Shown: piece after piece, positions 9,415-16,937 of the stretch
How the letters are laid out: the number at the start of each line of letters is the position of its first letter
How positions within the stretch are numbered: the first letter of the stretch is position 1
Source of the DNA: an uncultured Bacteroidales bacterium
GTDB lineage: Bacteria; Bacteroidota; Bacteroidia; Bacteroidales; Paludibacteraceae
Assembly (NCBI GenBank): GCA_900319005.1
Contig: ONMV01000003.1
Location: forward strand, 124,001-188,000
DNA: 64,000 bases
Reading direction: 5' to 3'
Translations under genes and position numbers: made by a program
The notes under the pieces: generated by a model
The model's input: only the letters and a program-made list of their open reading frames with translations
Told to the model about the DNA's origin: nothing
Databases searched by the model: none

Positions 9415-10461
9415 ATGTATCCACAACAAGTAATAGATGCCTTGCGACATGTGCGGTATCCCGGAACGGGCAAGGATTTGATAGAGAGCGGAATGCTGGA
9501 GGACGATATTCGTATCTCGGGTTTTGAGGTGTCTTTTTCGTTGATTTTTCCGAAGGATAACGACCCGTTCATGAAATCGGTGCTCAAAGCCTCTGAAGTA
9601 GCACTCAAGACTTATATTGATCCGAATATAGCAGCTAAAATACACACTAAATTTATTAAATCGTCAATCAATCGTACCTCGTCAATCGTCCAATCGTCAA
9701 TCAAGGCGAAGCACCTCATCGCTATCCATAGCGGAAAGGGCGGAGTAGGAAAGAGTACTGTGACGGCGAACTTAGCGGTTGCTTTGGCTCAACAGGGTTA
9801 CTCGGTGGGATTGCTGGATGCGGATATACATGGTCCTTCGATGCCGAAGATGTTCCGTTGCGAGGACGCGCGGCCGTACTCGGTGGAGGAAGAGGGACGC
9901 ACCCTCATCGAACCCATTGAGCAGTACGGCGTGAAGATGCTCTCTATCGGATTCTTCGTTAATCCCGAGAGTGCGGTTATCTGGCGTGGAGGCATGGCTT
10001 CGAACGCTATCAAACAGCTCATTGAGGATGCTCATTGGGGTGAATTGGATTATTTCCTGATTGATCTTCCTCCCGGAACGAGCGATATTCACCTGACGCT
10101 TATCTCCGAGTTGCAGCTCACGGGTGTGATTGTCGTCACGACGCCACAACCGGTAGCACTTGTAGATGCCCGCAAAGGTGTGGAGATGTTCCGCAACGAA
10201 AAAGTGAACGTGCCTATCCTCGGTCTTATCGAGAACATGGCTTGGTTCACCCCTTCCGAACTGCCGGAAAACAAGTATTATATATTCGGTAAAGACGGCG
10301 GAAAGAAGCTCGCCGAGGAACTGAACATCCCGCTTTTGGGTCAGATTCCGTTGGTACAATCGATTCGTGAAGGCGGCGATGAAGGTACGCCTATCGCCCT
10401 GCAAGCCGGACATCCGGCAGCCATAGAGTTTGACAAAATGGCTAGTCAACTAGTAGACTAG
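9415..10461 (+). CDS. Mrp/ApbC-family iron-sulfur cluster carrier ATPase
   Basis: 348 residues. An N-terminal DUF59/MIP18-like domain (about 1-80, RYPGTGKDLIESGML) is followed by a P-loop NTPase. The deviant Walker A motif is GKGGVGKSTVTANLAVALA at about 105-123. DADIHGPSMPKMF and DYFLIDLPPGTSDIHLT (Walker B region) are also clear. Family members bind and transfer Fe-S clusters to apoproteins in the cytoplasm. The usual C-terminal CxxC pair is absent in the visible sequence: the corresponding stretch reads MAWFTPSELPENKYYIFG, where relatives carry two cysteines. The linker at residues 83-97 (SSINRTSSIVQSSIK) is encoded by a short tandem repeat, and the last codons and stop lie in another. Confidence 0.88.
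   Translation: MYPQQVIDALRHVRYPGTGKDLIESGMLEDDIRISGFEVSFSLIFPKDNDPFMKSVLKASEVALKTYIDPNIAAKIHTKFIKSSINRTSSIVQSSIKAKHLIAIHSGKGGVGKSTVTANLAVALAQQGYSVGLLDADIHGPSMPKMFRCEDARPYSVEEEGRTLIEPIEQYGVKMLSIGFFVNPESAVIWRGGMASNAIKQLIEDAHWGELDYFLIDLPPGTSDIHLTLISELQLTGVIVVTTPQPVALVDARKGVEMFRNEKVNVPILGLIENMAWFTPSELPENKYYIFGKDGGKKLAEELNIPLLGQIPLVQSIREGGDEGTPIALQAGHPAAIEFDKMASQLVD
9661..9703 (+). repeat. In-frame short tandem repeat inside mrp
   Basis: Imperfect TCGTCAATC/CAATCGTC units, about 8-10 bp, repeated four to five times. They encode the linker between the DUF59 and ATPase domains. Confidence 0.75.
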
Positions 10462-10474
10462 TAAACTAGTAAAC
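10441..10474 (+). repeat. Short tandem repeat at the mrp stop codon
   Basis: Four 8-bp units of the form CTAGTAAA/CTAGTCAA/CTAGTAGA. The repeat supplies the last five Mrp codons and its TAG stop and ends just before the MATE start codon. Confidence 0.8.
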
Positions 10475-10477
10475 GAA

Positions 10478-11848
10478 ATGACCAGAACCGCCGAACTCGG
10501 GACAGCTCCTGTACACCAGCTCCTTTGGAAATACGCCTTGCCTGCCATCATTGCGATGACGGCTACTTCGCTGTATAACATCGTTGATAGTATCTATATC
10601 GGTCATGGATGCGGTGCGTTGGCGTTAGGTGCATTGACTGTGGCGAAGCCGTTCATGGATATCTGTGCGGCGTTTGGCAGCCTTGTGGGAGTGGGCGCAT
10701 CGTCACTTCTGGCGATTTATCTTGGCGAGAAAGACTATGACCGTGCCAACCGTGTCTTGGGCAACGTCATTGTGATGAATATCATCCTCTCGTCCATAGT
10801 CATGGCAGTGGGGCTGGTATGGCTGGACCCTATTCTAATGGCTTTCGGTGCGAGCGAGGACACCTTATTATACGCGCACGAGTACATGGAGATCATCCTT
10901 TACGGAAACATCCTCACGCATATCTATTTCGGTCTGAATGCCATGTTGCGTTCGGCGGGTCATCCGCGTTTCTCGATGGCGGCAACGATTGTGGCGGTGA
11001 CGGTGAATATCATCCTTGATCCGATTTTCATTTTCGGTTTGGATATGGGTGTCCGCGGAGCCGCGTTAGCGACGGTTATCAGTCAGGCGGTAGCGGTAGT
11101 TTGGCAGTTGACGAAATTCATGGATAAAGGCGAATTAGTACGGTTTCATCGGGGTATTTGGCGTCTCAACAAGCACATCACTTTCCGTGCTTTGGCGATC
11201 GGAATGTCACCCTTCTTGTATAATATCGCCCATTGTTTTGTAGTCATCATCATCAATAACCAATTGAAGGCTTTCGGCGGTGATATGGCGATTGCTTCGT
11301 ATGGAGTAATCAACCGTCTGACGTTTGTCTTTGCGATGATTGTCATGGGGCTTAACCAAGGAATGCAGCCTATAGCCGGTTATAACTACGGTGCGAAGCA
11401 TTACGACCGGATGTTGAAATCTTTCTATCTCACCTGTCTTTATGCTACCGGCGTGATGGAGATTGTTTTCATCCTTGGTGAATGTTTCCCGGAGTTGATC
11501 ACGAAGATGTTCACGCATGATCCATTGTTGATTGATCTGACCGTCCGTCCGATGCGTATCATCTGCTCTACCATGCTCATCATCGGATTCCAGATGGTGA
11601 CGGGTAACCTCTTTACCTCAATCGGCAAAGCCGGCAAGGCTATTTTTCTGAGTCTTACCCGTCAAGTGATCTATTTGATTCCGTTGGCGTTGATATTACC
11701 AAGGGTGTTTATGGATCCTTTGGATGGTGTATGGTGGTCTATTCCTGTGAGTGACACACTCTCTGCCGTCACAGCGGTTATAGTGCTGCTTGCTTCCCGT
11801 CGAAACCTGCATATGGGCGCTACAACTGACCTGCTTCCACCAGCGTGA
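10478..11848 (+). CDS. MATE-family multidrug/cation antiporter
   Basis: 456 residues with about 12 hydrophobic segments. The N-terminal PVHQLLWKYALPAIIAMTATSLYNIVDSIYIG and the repeat-half motif NQGMQPIAGYNYGAKHYDR are typical of MATE exporters of the MepA/DinF-like branch, which expel cationic drugs in exchange for Na+ or H+. It begins 16 nt after mrp and is probably co-transcribed. Its last 29 bp overlap the convergent DUF4294 gene. Substrate cannot be inferred. Confidence 0.9.
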   Translation: MTRTAELGTAPVHQLLWKYALPAIIAMTATSLYNIVDSIYIGHGCGALALGALTVAKPFMDICAAFGSLVGVGASSLLAIYLGEKDYDRANRVLGNVIVMNIILSSIVMAVGLVWLDPILMAFGASEDTLLYAHEYMEIILYGNILTHIYFGLNAMLRSAGHPRFSMAATIVAVTVNIILDPIFIFGLDMGVRGAALATVISQAVAVVWQLTKFMDKGELVRFHRGIWRLNKHITFRALAIGMSPFLYNIAHCFVVIIINNQLKAFGGDMAIASYGVINRLTFVFAMIVMGLNQGMQPIAGYNYGAKHYDRMLKSFYLTCLYATGVMEIVFILGECFPELITKMFTHDPLLIDLTVRPMRIICSTMLIIGFQMVTGNLFTSIGKAGKAIFLSLTRQVIYLIPLALILPRVFMDPLDGVWWSIPVSDTLSAVTAVIVLLASRRNLHMGATTDLLPPA

Positions 11849-12401
11849 TTACGCGTTCGATGATACGGTCTTTGTCATCCGCATCGTATTCTTCTTTGAG
11901 ATCATTTCGGAATAGTTTGGCTACGAATTGCCAGAAGTTAGCTGTGGCTTTTCCTTTGTATTGTTTGATGAGTTCGTAACTTGTGCGGTCTGTTTCACGG
12001 TCCATAAGGAGCATTAACATACGTCCTTGCGAAGCGTACATGCCGCGAAAATCTTTCTCGTATTTTTTGAAGAGATGCCGTTCGAACTTTCTCCACCATC
12101 TGCGGCGGCTTTTTTTGTCCGGCAGTTTGGCGAGTTCAGCATCGGCGTACGCCATGTCGCGTGTGATCATTTTGGCGTACGGCAGACATTTCTTCACGTC
12201 CCGAACGGTTCGCCAATAGAATCTCTCCTGTCTCTTATTCTTAAACCGCATCGGCGGATAGACGTACACCTCGTGCAGATAGGCGAGATAGAGCGTGTCG
12301 CCGTCTTGCACGCGGATCATACAGGAGTCCAGATACGTCGTCCCGGCAAGCATCGTTCCGCTTACTGCCAGAAAGAGCCATATGTATCCTATTCGTTTCA
12401 T
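11820..12401 (-). CDS. DUF4294 exported protein
   Basis: 193 residues from the ATG at 12401; a TTG six codons upstream is possible but has poorer support. It has a signal peptide (MKRIGYIWLFLAVSGTMLAG), then RVQDGDTLYLAYLHEVYVYPPMRFKNKRQERFYWRTVRDVKKCLPYAK, which is the DUF4294 hallmark, followed by a basic helical region. DUF4294 proteins are conserved in Bacteroidetes, probably periplasmic, and of unknown function. It converges on the MATE gene and overlaps it by 29 bp. Confidence 0.8.
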   Translation of the reverse strand: MKRIGYIWLFLAVSGTMLAGTTYLDSCMIRVQDGDTLYLAYLHEVYVYPPMRFKNKRQERFYWRTVRDVKKCLPYAKMITRDMAYADAELAKLPDKKSRRRWWRKFERHLFKKYEKDFRGMYASQGRMLMLLMDRETDRTSYELIKQYKGKATANFWQFVAKLFRNDLKEEYDADDKDRIIERVITLVEAGQL

Positions 12402-12476
12402 CCTATTATCTATAGGCAAATATCGTGCCGTTTCTGACGCTTTTCTGATTTATAAAGTTCGTTCGACAATTGTCTG

Positions 12477-12507
12477 CAAAAGTACTGTTTTTTTTTGACA
12501 TCCACAA
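12477..12507 (-). promoter_or_regulatory. Promoter of the DUF4294 gene
   Basis: On the minus strand: TTTG at 12507-12504, 19-bp spacer, TACTTTTG at 12484-12477. Confidence 0.65.
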
Positions 12508-12702
12508 ATTTATTTTGGAAAAAATGTTAAAAATCCCCAAATTTGAAGATGTTGCACAGAATCGTTAGTTATAATTTAGAAATAAGTTTGATATTTGTTC
12601 GATATATGTTGGATATCACCCTAAGAACTACCTGACATCCACCTGACATCCTCCTGCGCGTCGTCCATTAGGTCGGATGTCATCCGACAATAATTTTTGT
12701 CC

Positions 12703-12791
12703 TGTCGCTATGTCGCTTTGTCGCTTTTGTGTTAATCCGCTGTTTTTCTGCTTATTACATCCGCATCCAAAAGCGACATAGCGACAAAGCG
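12703..12791. repeat. Tandem TGTCGCT units with an inverted copy
   Basis: Three roughly 9-bp units at 12703-12728 reappear as the reverse complement at 12768-12791 (CAAAAGCGACATAGCGACAA), which allows a long imperfect hairpin. Confidence 0.7.
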
Positions 12792-12981
12792 TCACGCTAC
12801 TTTTCGATATTGACCATGATTAGTCTTTTCTACAAGTCCGTTTTATCAAACGTCGTGCTGTGGTTTACAATCATATAGAACAGTTGTTTAAATAACGCAC
12901 GAGCCACTCGATGTTGATGGCGAGAGATAAACTAACGTTCCGTATCCGTCCAGTAAGCGAGACGTGGGTGGCAAGTAAAAC

Positions 12982-13009
12982 AATCCGCCAGCGGATAGGC
13001 CGGCGGATT
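12982..13009. repeat. Hairpin AATCCGCC/GGCGGATT, copy 1
   Basis: A perfect 8-bp inverted repeat around a GC-rich loop, preceded by AAAAC. A related hairpin with the same preceding bases lies at 13141-13167. Confidence 0.65.
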
Positions 13010-13140
13010 AAGAGGAACTTTCGAAATGCTTAATCGAATAAGCATTCCTACGAGAAAATTGCTTATTCCGTTGAGCAAATGTAAAATTTATGCTACTTCA
13101 TTCTGTGTTTGGGAGGTAAATCATTCGACTTTGACAAAAC

Positions 13141-13167
13141 AATCCGCCTGCAGTGGGCAAGCGGATT
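13141..13167. repeat. Hairpin AATCCGC/GCGGATT, copy 2
   Basis: A 7-bp inverted repeat with a 13-nt loop, preceded by AAAAC like the hairpin at 12982. It could act as a terminator, but no gene is aimed at it except the FISUMP remnant on the minus strand. Confidence 0.6.
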
Positions 13168-13186
13168 GATATAAAGAAGGCATGTT

Positions 13187-13310
13187 TTATTGGGCTTTGA
13201 TCAGACGGACAGAGCGACCAAGGCAAGTTCCGGTATATTCGCCAGATGCTTGGTTACGTTCGCCTGCTATTTTGTCATGGCAGTAAGCCATTAAATGTAT
13301 TTTTGTGGTT
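13187..13310 (-). pseudogene. Probable remnant of a FISUMP-type protein gene (C-terminus)
   Basis: Read on the minus strand the last codons give AYCHDKIAGERNQASGEYTG and then GRSVRLIKAQ before TAA. The G-SVRLIK ending resembles the C-terminus of Fibrobacter succinogenes major paralogous (FISUMP) domain proteins, common in Bacteroidetes. Upstream the frame runs into a tRNA-like sequence and has no usable start, so only a decayed end appears to remain. The match is short and the call is tentative. Confidence 0.35.
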
Positions 13311-13337
13311 TGGCATAATTTTTGTGTGTTTCTTAAT

Positions 13338-13422
13338 GGAGGATTGGCCGAGCCAGGTAAGGCAGTGGACTGATAATCCATAGGACCGAAAGGTCTCGCG
13401 GGTTCGAATCCCGCATTCTGAA
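13338..13422 (+). tRNA. Class II tRNA-like sequence with GAU anticodon (possible pseudo-tRNA)
   Basis: It folds as a type II tRNA. D arm: GCC/GGC with a GG-containing loop. Anticodon stem: GTGGA/TCCAT with loop CTGATAA (anticodon GAU, Ile). Long variable arm: GGACC-GAAA-GGTCT. Perfect T arm: GCGGG-TTCGAAT-CCCGC. The acceptor 5' GGAGGAT against ATTCTGA pairs at five positions (one G-T) but fails at the top two, and no CCA is encoded. Bacterial tRNA-Ile is class I; a long variable arm belongs to Ser, Leu and Tyr tRNAs, and the D arm looks serine-like. It is therefore a decayed tRNA, a mobile-element relic, or an unusual class II tRNA. There is only a poor promoter match upstream. Confidence 0.55.
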
Positions 13423-13482
13423 AAATTCTAAACACATATATATGAGCAGGAAAGTCAAAAGGCTTCCCTGCTTTTTATATAC

Positions 13483-14499
13483 TTATTTTTCGGGTTTTGA
13501 TTGAGGAAATAATTCCCAATATAGGTGAGCTATAAACATCGTTGTTTTTGAAAAGGCAATATTTTTTATATCTGCATCATACTCGCATATTTTATAATAG
13601 GAAAAAACGGGAATGCTCTCCATTAATAAATCATGCGTCACATCATATTCTTTGCTTTCACCATTTATAACAAAACGATTCCACATATGAGGAAAGATCT
13701 TTCCACTCTCACTTTTTGCTATTCCTTCCACAAGATATCTTTTTGTTGCGTTTTCCACTCTTTGCGCAAAGTGAGAAGAATTCATTATACACTCTCCAAG
13801 TTGATATTCTGGAAAAATTAATATATTTTCGTCTAACATTTCTCTTCTAAGGACACTTAATATCTCCTCTTCAATTTTGAGCACATTATACGCTCTTTTG
13901 CTTAAGGAATATTCTATAAAATCTACAGGTAGGAGATCTACTCCTGCAATATATTTTTTCTCAATAAGGAGTATGACTTCATACTCTTCTCTCGTATTGA
14001 AATATGACTTGATTTTGATATCTTTCCTATTCTCATTAGATATCCTTAAGCGTGCTATGACACCTTTTTGCTTCCCGCGTAGCCAAAATTGTACTGCCAC
14101 ATCAAGTCTCAATGTCCATGCTATACGATAATCTCCTGATTCATATTCTTCATTGCTCATATAGCGATATAATGTTAGATCTTTGTCCAACAATTCCTGG
14201 AAATTATTATATTCCATTTCGCTCATAAGCAACTCGGCATTGCATCTTGGAGAATCGAATAACTCTATAAGTTCTGTTTTTTGCCATTCCCCAGTAAAGC
14301 CTCTTTGCCATACTGATCCTAATAAAACAGAATACTCTTCGTCAGATAATTTTTCTTCTTCATTCAATTGCTTAAAATGACATACCATGTTTGGGACGTT
14401 AGATTCGGATAGCAACCATTGGTATTCAGTCCCAATTTCTTTTCTTCTTTCATTTTTTGTAAGTGTCGTCTTCATGTCTTTCAAATTTTGTTTGTTCAT
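13483..14499 (-). CDS. Uncharacterised protein with ADP-ribosyltransferase-like signature
   Basis: 338 residues, AT-rich, no signal peptide or membrane segment. I do not recognise a named family. The middle (about residues 112-185) has the order of features seen in ADP-ribosyltransferase folds: LTLYRYMSNEEY (an Arg after strand 1), RIAWTLRLDVAVQFW (the [ST]-x-[ST]-like AWT followed by A-FW), then a strand and REEYEVILL, where the Glu would be catalytic. The flanking parts are mostly helical. It has its own promoter (TTTG, 20 bp, TATCTTTG at 14539-14532) and no close partner. Alternatives are a plain phage- or island-borne hypothetical protein. Base composition and position beside a tRNA-like sequence suggest horizontal acquisition. 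Confidence 0.5.
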   Translation of the reverse strand: MNKQNLKDMKTTLTKNERRKEIGTEYQWLLSESNVPNMVCHFKQLNEEEKLSDEEYSVLLGSVWQRGFTGEWQKTELIELFDSPRCNAELLMSEMEYNNFQELLDKDLTLYRYMSNEEYESGDYRIAWTLRLDVAVQFWLRGKQKGVIARLRISNENRKDIKIKSYFNTREEYEVILLIEKKYIAGVDLLPVDFIEYSLSKRAYNVLKIEEEILSVLRREMLDENILIFPEYQLGECIMNSSHFAQRVENATKRYLVEGIAKSESGKIFPHMWNRFVINGESKEYDVTHDLLMESIPVFSYYKICEYDADIKNIAFSKTTMFIAHLYWELFPQSKPEK

Positions 14500-14531
14500 A
14501 TATAATTAAATACTTATAACTTAACTTTCTG

Positions 14532-14563
14532 CAAAGATAGAACTATTTCTTCATATAACCAAA
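14532..14563 (-). promoter_or_regulatory. Promoter of the ART-like gene
   Basis: Minus strand: TTTG at 14563-14560, 20-bp spacer, TATCTTTG at 14539-14532, 33 nt before the start codon. Confidence 0.7.
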
Positions 14564-14582
14564 TTTTCTAGAAGATTTTTAG

Positions 14583-14616
14583 AAAAAAACTAAGGGATGA
14601 TATTTTTCACCCCTTA
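14583..14616 (-). terminator. Intrinsic terminator of the LRR operon
   Basis: On the minus strand TAAGGGGTGA and TCATCCCTTA form a 10-bp stem with one mismatch, followed by GTTTTTTT. Confidence 0.75.
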
Positions 14617-14712
14617 AGATACTAAAGTCTATATTATGTTTTTTGCAGATGAATGTATCTTTATCCTGTTAATGGCATCAAAAGCATAAGTAATATTATT
14701 TTGATTTTAATA

Positions 14713-16017
14713 TTAATAATATGTTACGCTTTTACAATCAGAAACATCTACTTTTCCTCGAAATTTCTCTGGAACTTTAATGGTTAAACTGGAACAATCT
14801 TTAAAAGCATTTTCCCCTATCCATTCTACTTGTGCAGGAATCGTTATGGATGCTAAATGGTTACATCCTCGAAAAGCAGCAGCATCAATTCTAGTAATTC
14901 TATTTGGAATCGTTATCGTTCGCAAACTCCTACAATCTCGAAAGAGTGCATAGTCAATAATGGAAATATTACTAGGAAGTGTTACCGAGGTTAAACTATA
15001 ACAACGGTCAAATACCTCATTCTCGAGGTTAGTAACGCTATTAGGAATATTTATAGATGTAAGGCTACTACAAAACCCAAACGCACGTGTTTCTATACTC
15101 TTAACACTATTCGGAATTATTACAGTAGTTAGGCTTTCGCACCCCATGAAAGTTTCCATGATAATTTCAGTAACCCTATTAGAGAGGATTACATTTTGTA
15201 AATTTTTACAATCTCTAAAAGCACGATATCCTATAGATGTTACACTATTAGGGATGGTAACAGAAGTTAAACTCACGCAATCCATAAAGGCATCCTTACC
15301 TATAGAGGTTAGATTATTAGATAAAGTTATGGATCTTAATTTTTTACAATCATAAAAAGCAGATTCTCCAATAACCTTTATTGTAGCGGGCAATGAAATT
15401 GAAACTAAGTTTTCACATTCCGCAAAAGTGTACTCATTAATACGCGACACTCCTTCAGTAAGTGAAATAGATGTAATCTTTTTACAACCCCAGAATGCGT
15501 ATTCTCCGACAGATTTAACAGTATTAGGTATTGTTATTGTTTTTAAATTATGACAACCGCTAAAGCAATAACGTTCGATACTTTTAACCCCATTCGGAAT
15601 AGTAATTGAAGATAAACTGTAGCAATTTTCAAAAGCATTCGCTCCAATAGAAGTGATACTATTGGGAATAACAATAGATGTCATCTCTTCACACCGTTGA
15701 AAAGCTGCAGGTCCAATAGTAGTTATCCCGTTAGCAATCGTTACAGAACTTACACTTACACAACCGCTAAAAGCACCCTCTTCTATACCCATTACTTTAT
15801 ATTTAACACCATTATAGGTCACATTAGCTGGAATAGCAATATCTCCATAATATGATCTCTTTTGATACACAGGTGCATTCCACCAAGGCGATACTACTGC
15901 TGTATTATTCTCCGAGTTAAGAGTATAATACAAATTACCTATTTCTACGCTGTTTATAGAGTACACACTCATGGATATCAGCGTATAGCATAGTAGAATG
16001 AAAGATTTTAATTTCAT
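14713..16017 (-). CDS. Secreted leucine-rich repeat protein, BspA/LRR_5 type
   Basis: 434 residues with a signal peptide (MKLKSFILLCYTLISMSVYS). From about residue 75 to the end there are some 14 tandem 23-residue repeats of the form F-GC-SL-SITIPNSVTSIG, the LRR_5 repeat of BspA-like surface proteins (Treponema, Tannerella, Trichomonas). Such proteins bind extracellular matrix or other bacteria in some pathogens, but no ligand can be inferred here. It lacks a recognisable C-terminal sorting domain. It lies 21 nt downstream of the membrane protein at 16039, probably in one operon, and ends before a terminator. Confidence 0.88.
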   Translation of the reverse strand: MKLKSFILLCYTLISMSVYSINSVEIGNLYYTLNSENNTAVVSPWWNAPVYQKRSYYGDIAIPANVTYNGVKYKVMGIEEGAFSGCVSVSSVTIANGITTIGPAAFQRCEEMTSIVIPNSITSIGANAFENCYSLSSITIPNGVKSIERYCFSGCHNLKTITIPNTVKSVGEYAFWGCKKITSISLTEGVSRINEYTFAECENLVSISLPATIKVIGESAFYDCKKLRSITLSNNLTSIGKDAFMDCVSLTSVTIPNSVTSIGYRAFRDCKNLQNVILSNRVTEIIMETFMGCESLTTVIIPNSVKSIETRAFGFCSSLTSINIPNSVTNLENEVFDRCYSLTSVTLPSNISIIDYALFRDCRSLRTITIPNRITRIDAAAFRGCNHLASITIPAQVEWIGENAFKDCSSLTIKVPEKFRGKVDVSDCKSVTYY

Positions 16018-16038
16018 AGATATTTACAAAATGGCTAG

Positions 16039-16725
16039 TTATTGACGTTTCCTTTGAAGTGGAGTACCATCCGGGTAATCTCTGACGACAACACTATGTC
16101 CTCCCCAGTACAACTTACCCTCACAGATGGAGCAATATGTGCTATACCCATCTAACTTGACATTAATAAAAGTTACCTCATTGTATCCAATTTTCGCATA
16201 GCCATTATTATCCCATTTACCTTTACTATTCCCTACATATGCTACACCATTGTCACAAATTTTAATTTCTAGACCATCCGGAGTTGTATAAATTGTTTCC
16301 GTTGTACCATCATCTTGCGAATGACGATTCCCAGACATATACAAAGCTCCAAATCCAACTATAGCAAAAATCATAGCAACCCATAAGACTTTCTTTAAGG
16401 TTCGTTTAGTAGAATCGTCTTCTTGTTTAAGACTATCCGCAAGTTGTTGGTAATTATTTTCGTCTGTAAGTTGAGCAATAATCTCCCCAGTTGTTTTATT
16501 GAATGATAATTGAATCCAATCTCCGGGTTTAACTGTGCAAGTTGAAGATCTGAATCCCATTTTGAATGTCAGTTCACAGGGCTCGTTTGTTTCAAACTGA
16601 AAACGTCCATCTTTAGCGACTTTTCCAATAAGCATTCCATTTTTATGAATTGCGATATCAGGAGTAATGGCGTACCACTCTTTGTATCCTAAAATCACCA
16701 CTCGATTTTGATTAACATTTTCCAT
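16039..16725 (-). CDS. Single-span membrane protein of unknown function
   Basis: 228 residues, family not recognised. The N-terminal 100 residues are beta-rich and cytoplasmic by prediction (IAIHKNGMLIGKVAKDGRFQ... TFKMGFRSSTCTVKPGDWIQL). One hydrophobic segment lies at about 109-129 (VLWVAMIFAIVGFGALYM), preceded by basic residues. The C-terminal 95 residues are outside and beta-rich (TTPDGLEIKICDNGVAYVGN... CSICEGKLYWGGHSVVV). It starts the transcription unit that includes the LRR protein. No clear TAnnTTTG promoter was found upstream. A membrane anchor or sensor working with the LRR protein is conjecture. Confidence 0.65.
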   Translation of the reverse strand: MENVNQNRVVILGYKEWYAITPDIAIHKNGMLIGKVAKDGRFQFETNEPCELTFKMGFRSSTCTVKPGDWIQLSFNKTTGEIIAQLTDENNYQQLADSLKQEDDSTKRTLKKVLWVAMIFAIVGFGALYMSGNRHSQDDGTTETIYTTPDGLEIKICDNGVAYVGNSKGKWDNNGYAKIGYNEVTFINVKLDGYSTYCSICEGKLYWGGHSVVVRDYPDGTPLQRKRQ

Positions 16726-16832
16726 ATTATTCCCTAATACGTGTCGGGCGCAACTTTAAATTTTTCTCCATTTTATTATTCGGCAGGAGGTTTCGCCGGT
16801 ATATTTTTTGCTTTTCATCTCTCGGTCTTGTG

Positions 16833-16859
16833 CCGCTCATCGCTCGCTCATCGCTCGGT
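16833..16859. repeat. Short tandem repeat upstream of the membrane protein gene
   Basis: GCTCATCGCTC recurs twice in tandem with related flanking units, about 12 bp apart. Confidence 0.6.
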
Positions 16860-16869
16860 GGCGTGATAT

Positions 16870-16913
16870 AACAAAAAGCGGCAGTCCGCTTGATTGGATT
16901 ACCGCTTTTTGTT
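16870..16913 (-). terminator. Intrinsic terminator after the AAA_14/DUF4143 gene
   Basis: AACAAAAAGCGG and CCGCTTTTTGTT are perfect 12-bp inverted repeats around a 20-nt loop, 25 nt past the stop codon of the minus-strand gene. Confidence 0.7.
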
Positions 16914-16937
16914 AGGTCGAAATCTAAATTATTCTAT

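Larger units (their letters stand above)
12402..13337. other. Gene desert rich in short direct and inverted repeats
   Basis: No convincing gene apart from the DUF4294 promoter and a gene remnant. It holds CCTGACATCCA-type direct repeats near 12630, a 17-bp palindrome GTCGGATGTCATCCGAC at 12672-12688, TGTCGCTA-type tandem units at 12703-12728 whose complement recurs at 12768-12791, and two hairpins that begin with AATCCGC. Confidence 0.6.

Noticed and set aside
13187-13435. 82-codon minus-strand frame as a real gene
   Set aside because: Its first half is the complement of the tRNA-like sequence; only the C-terminal part resembles a FISUMP remnant.
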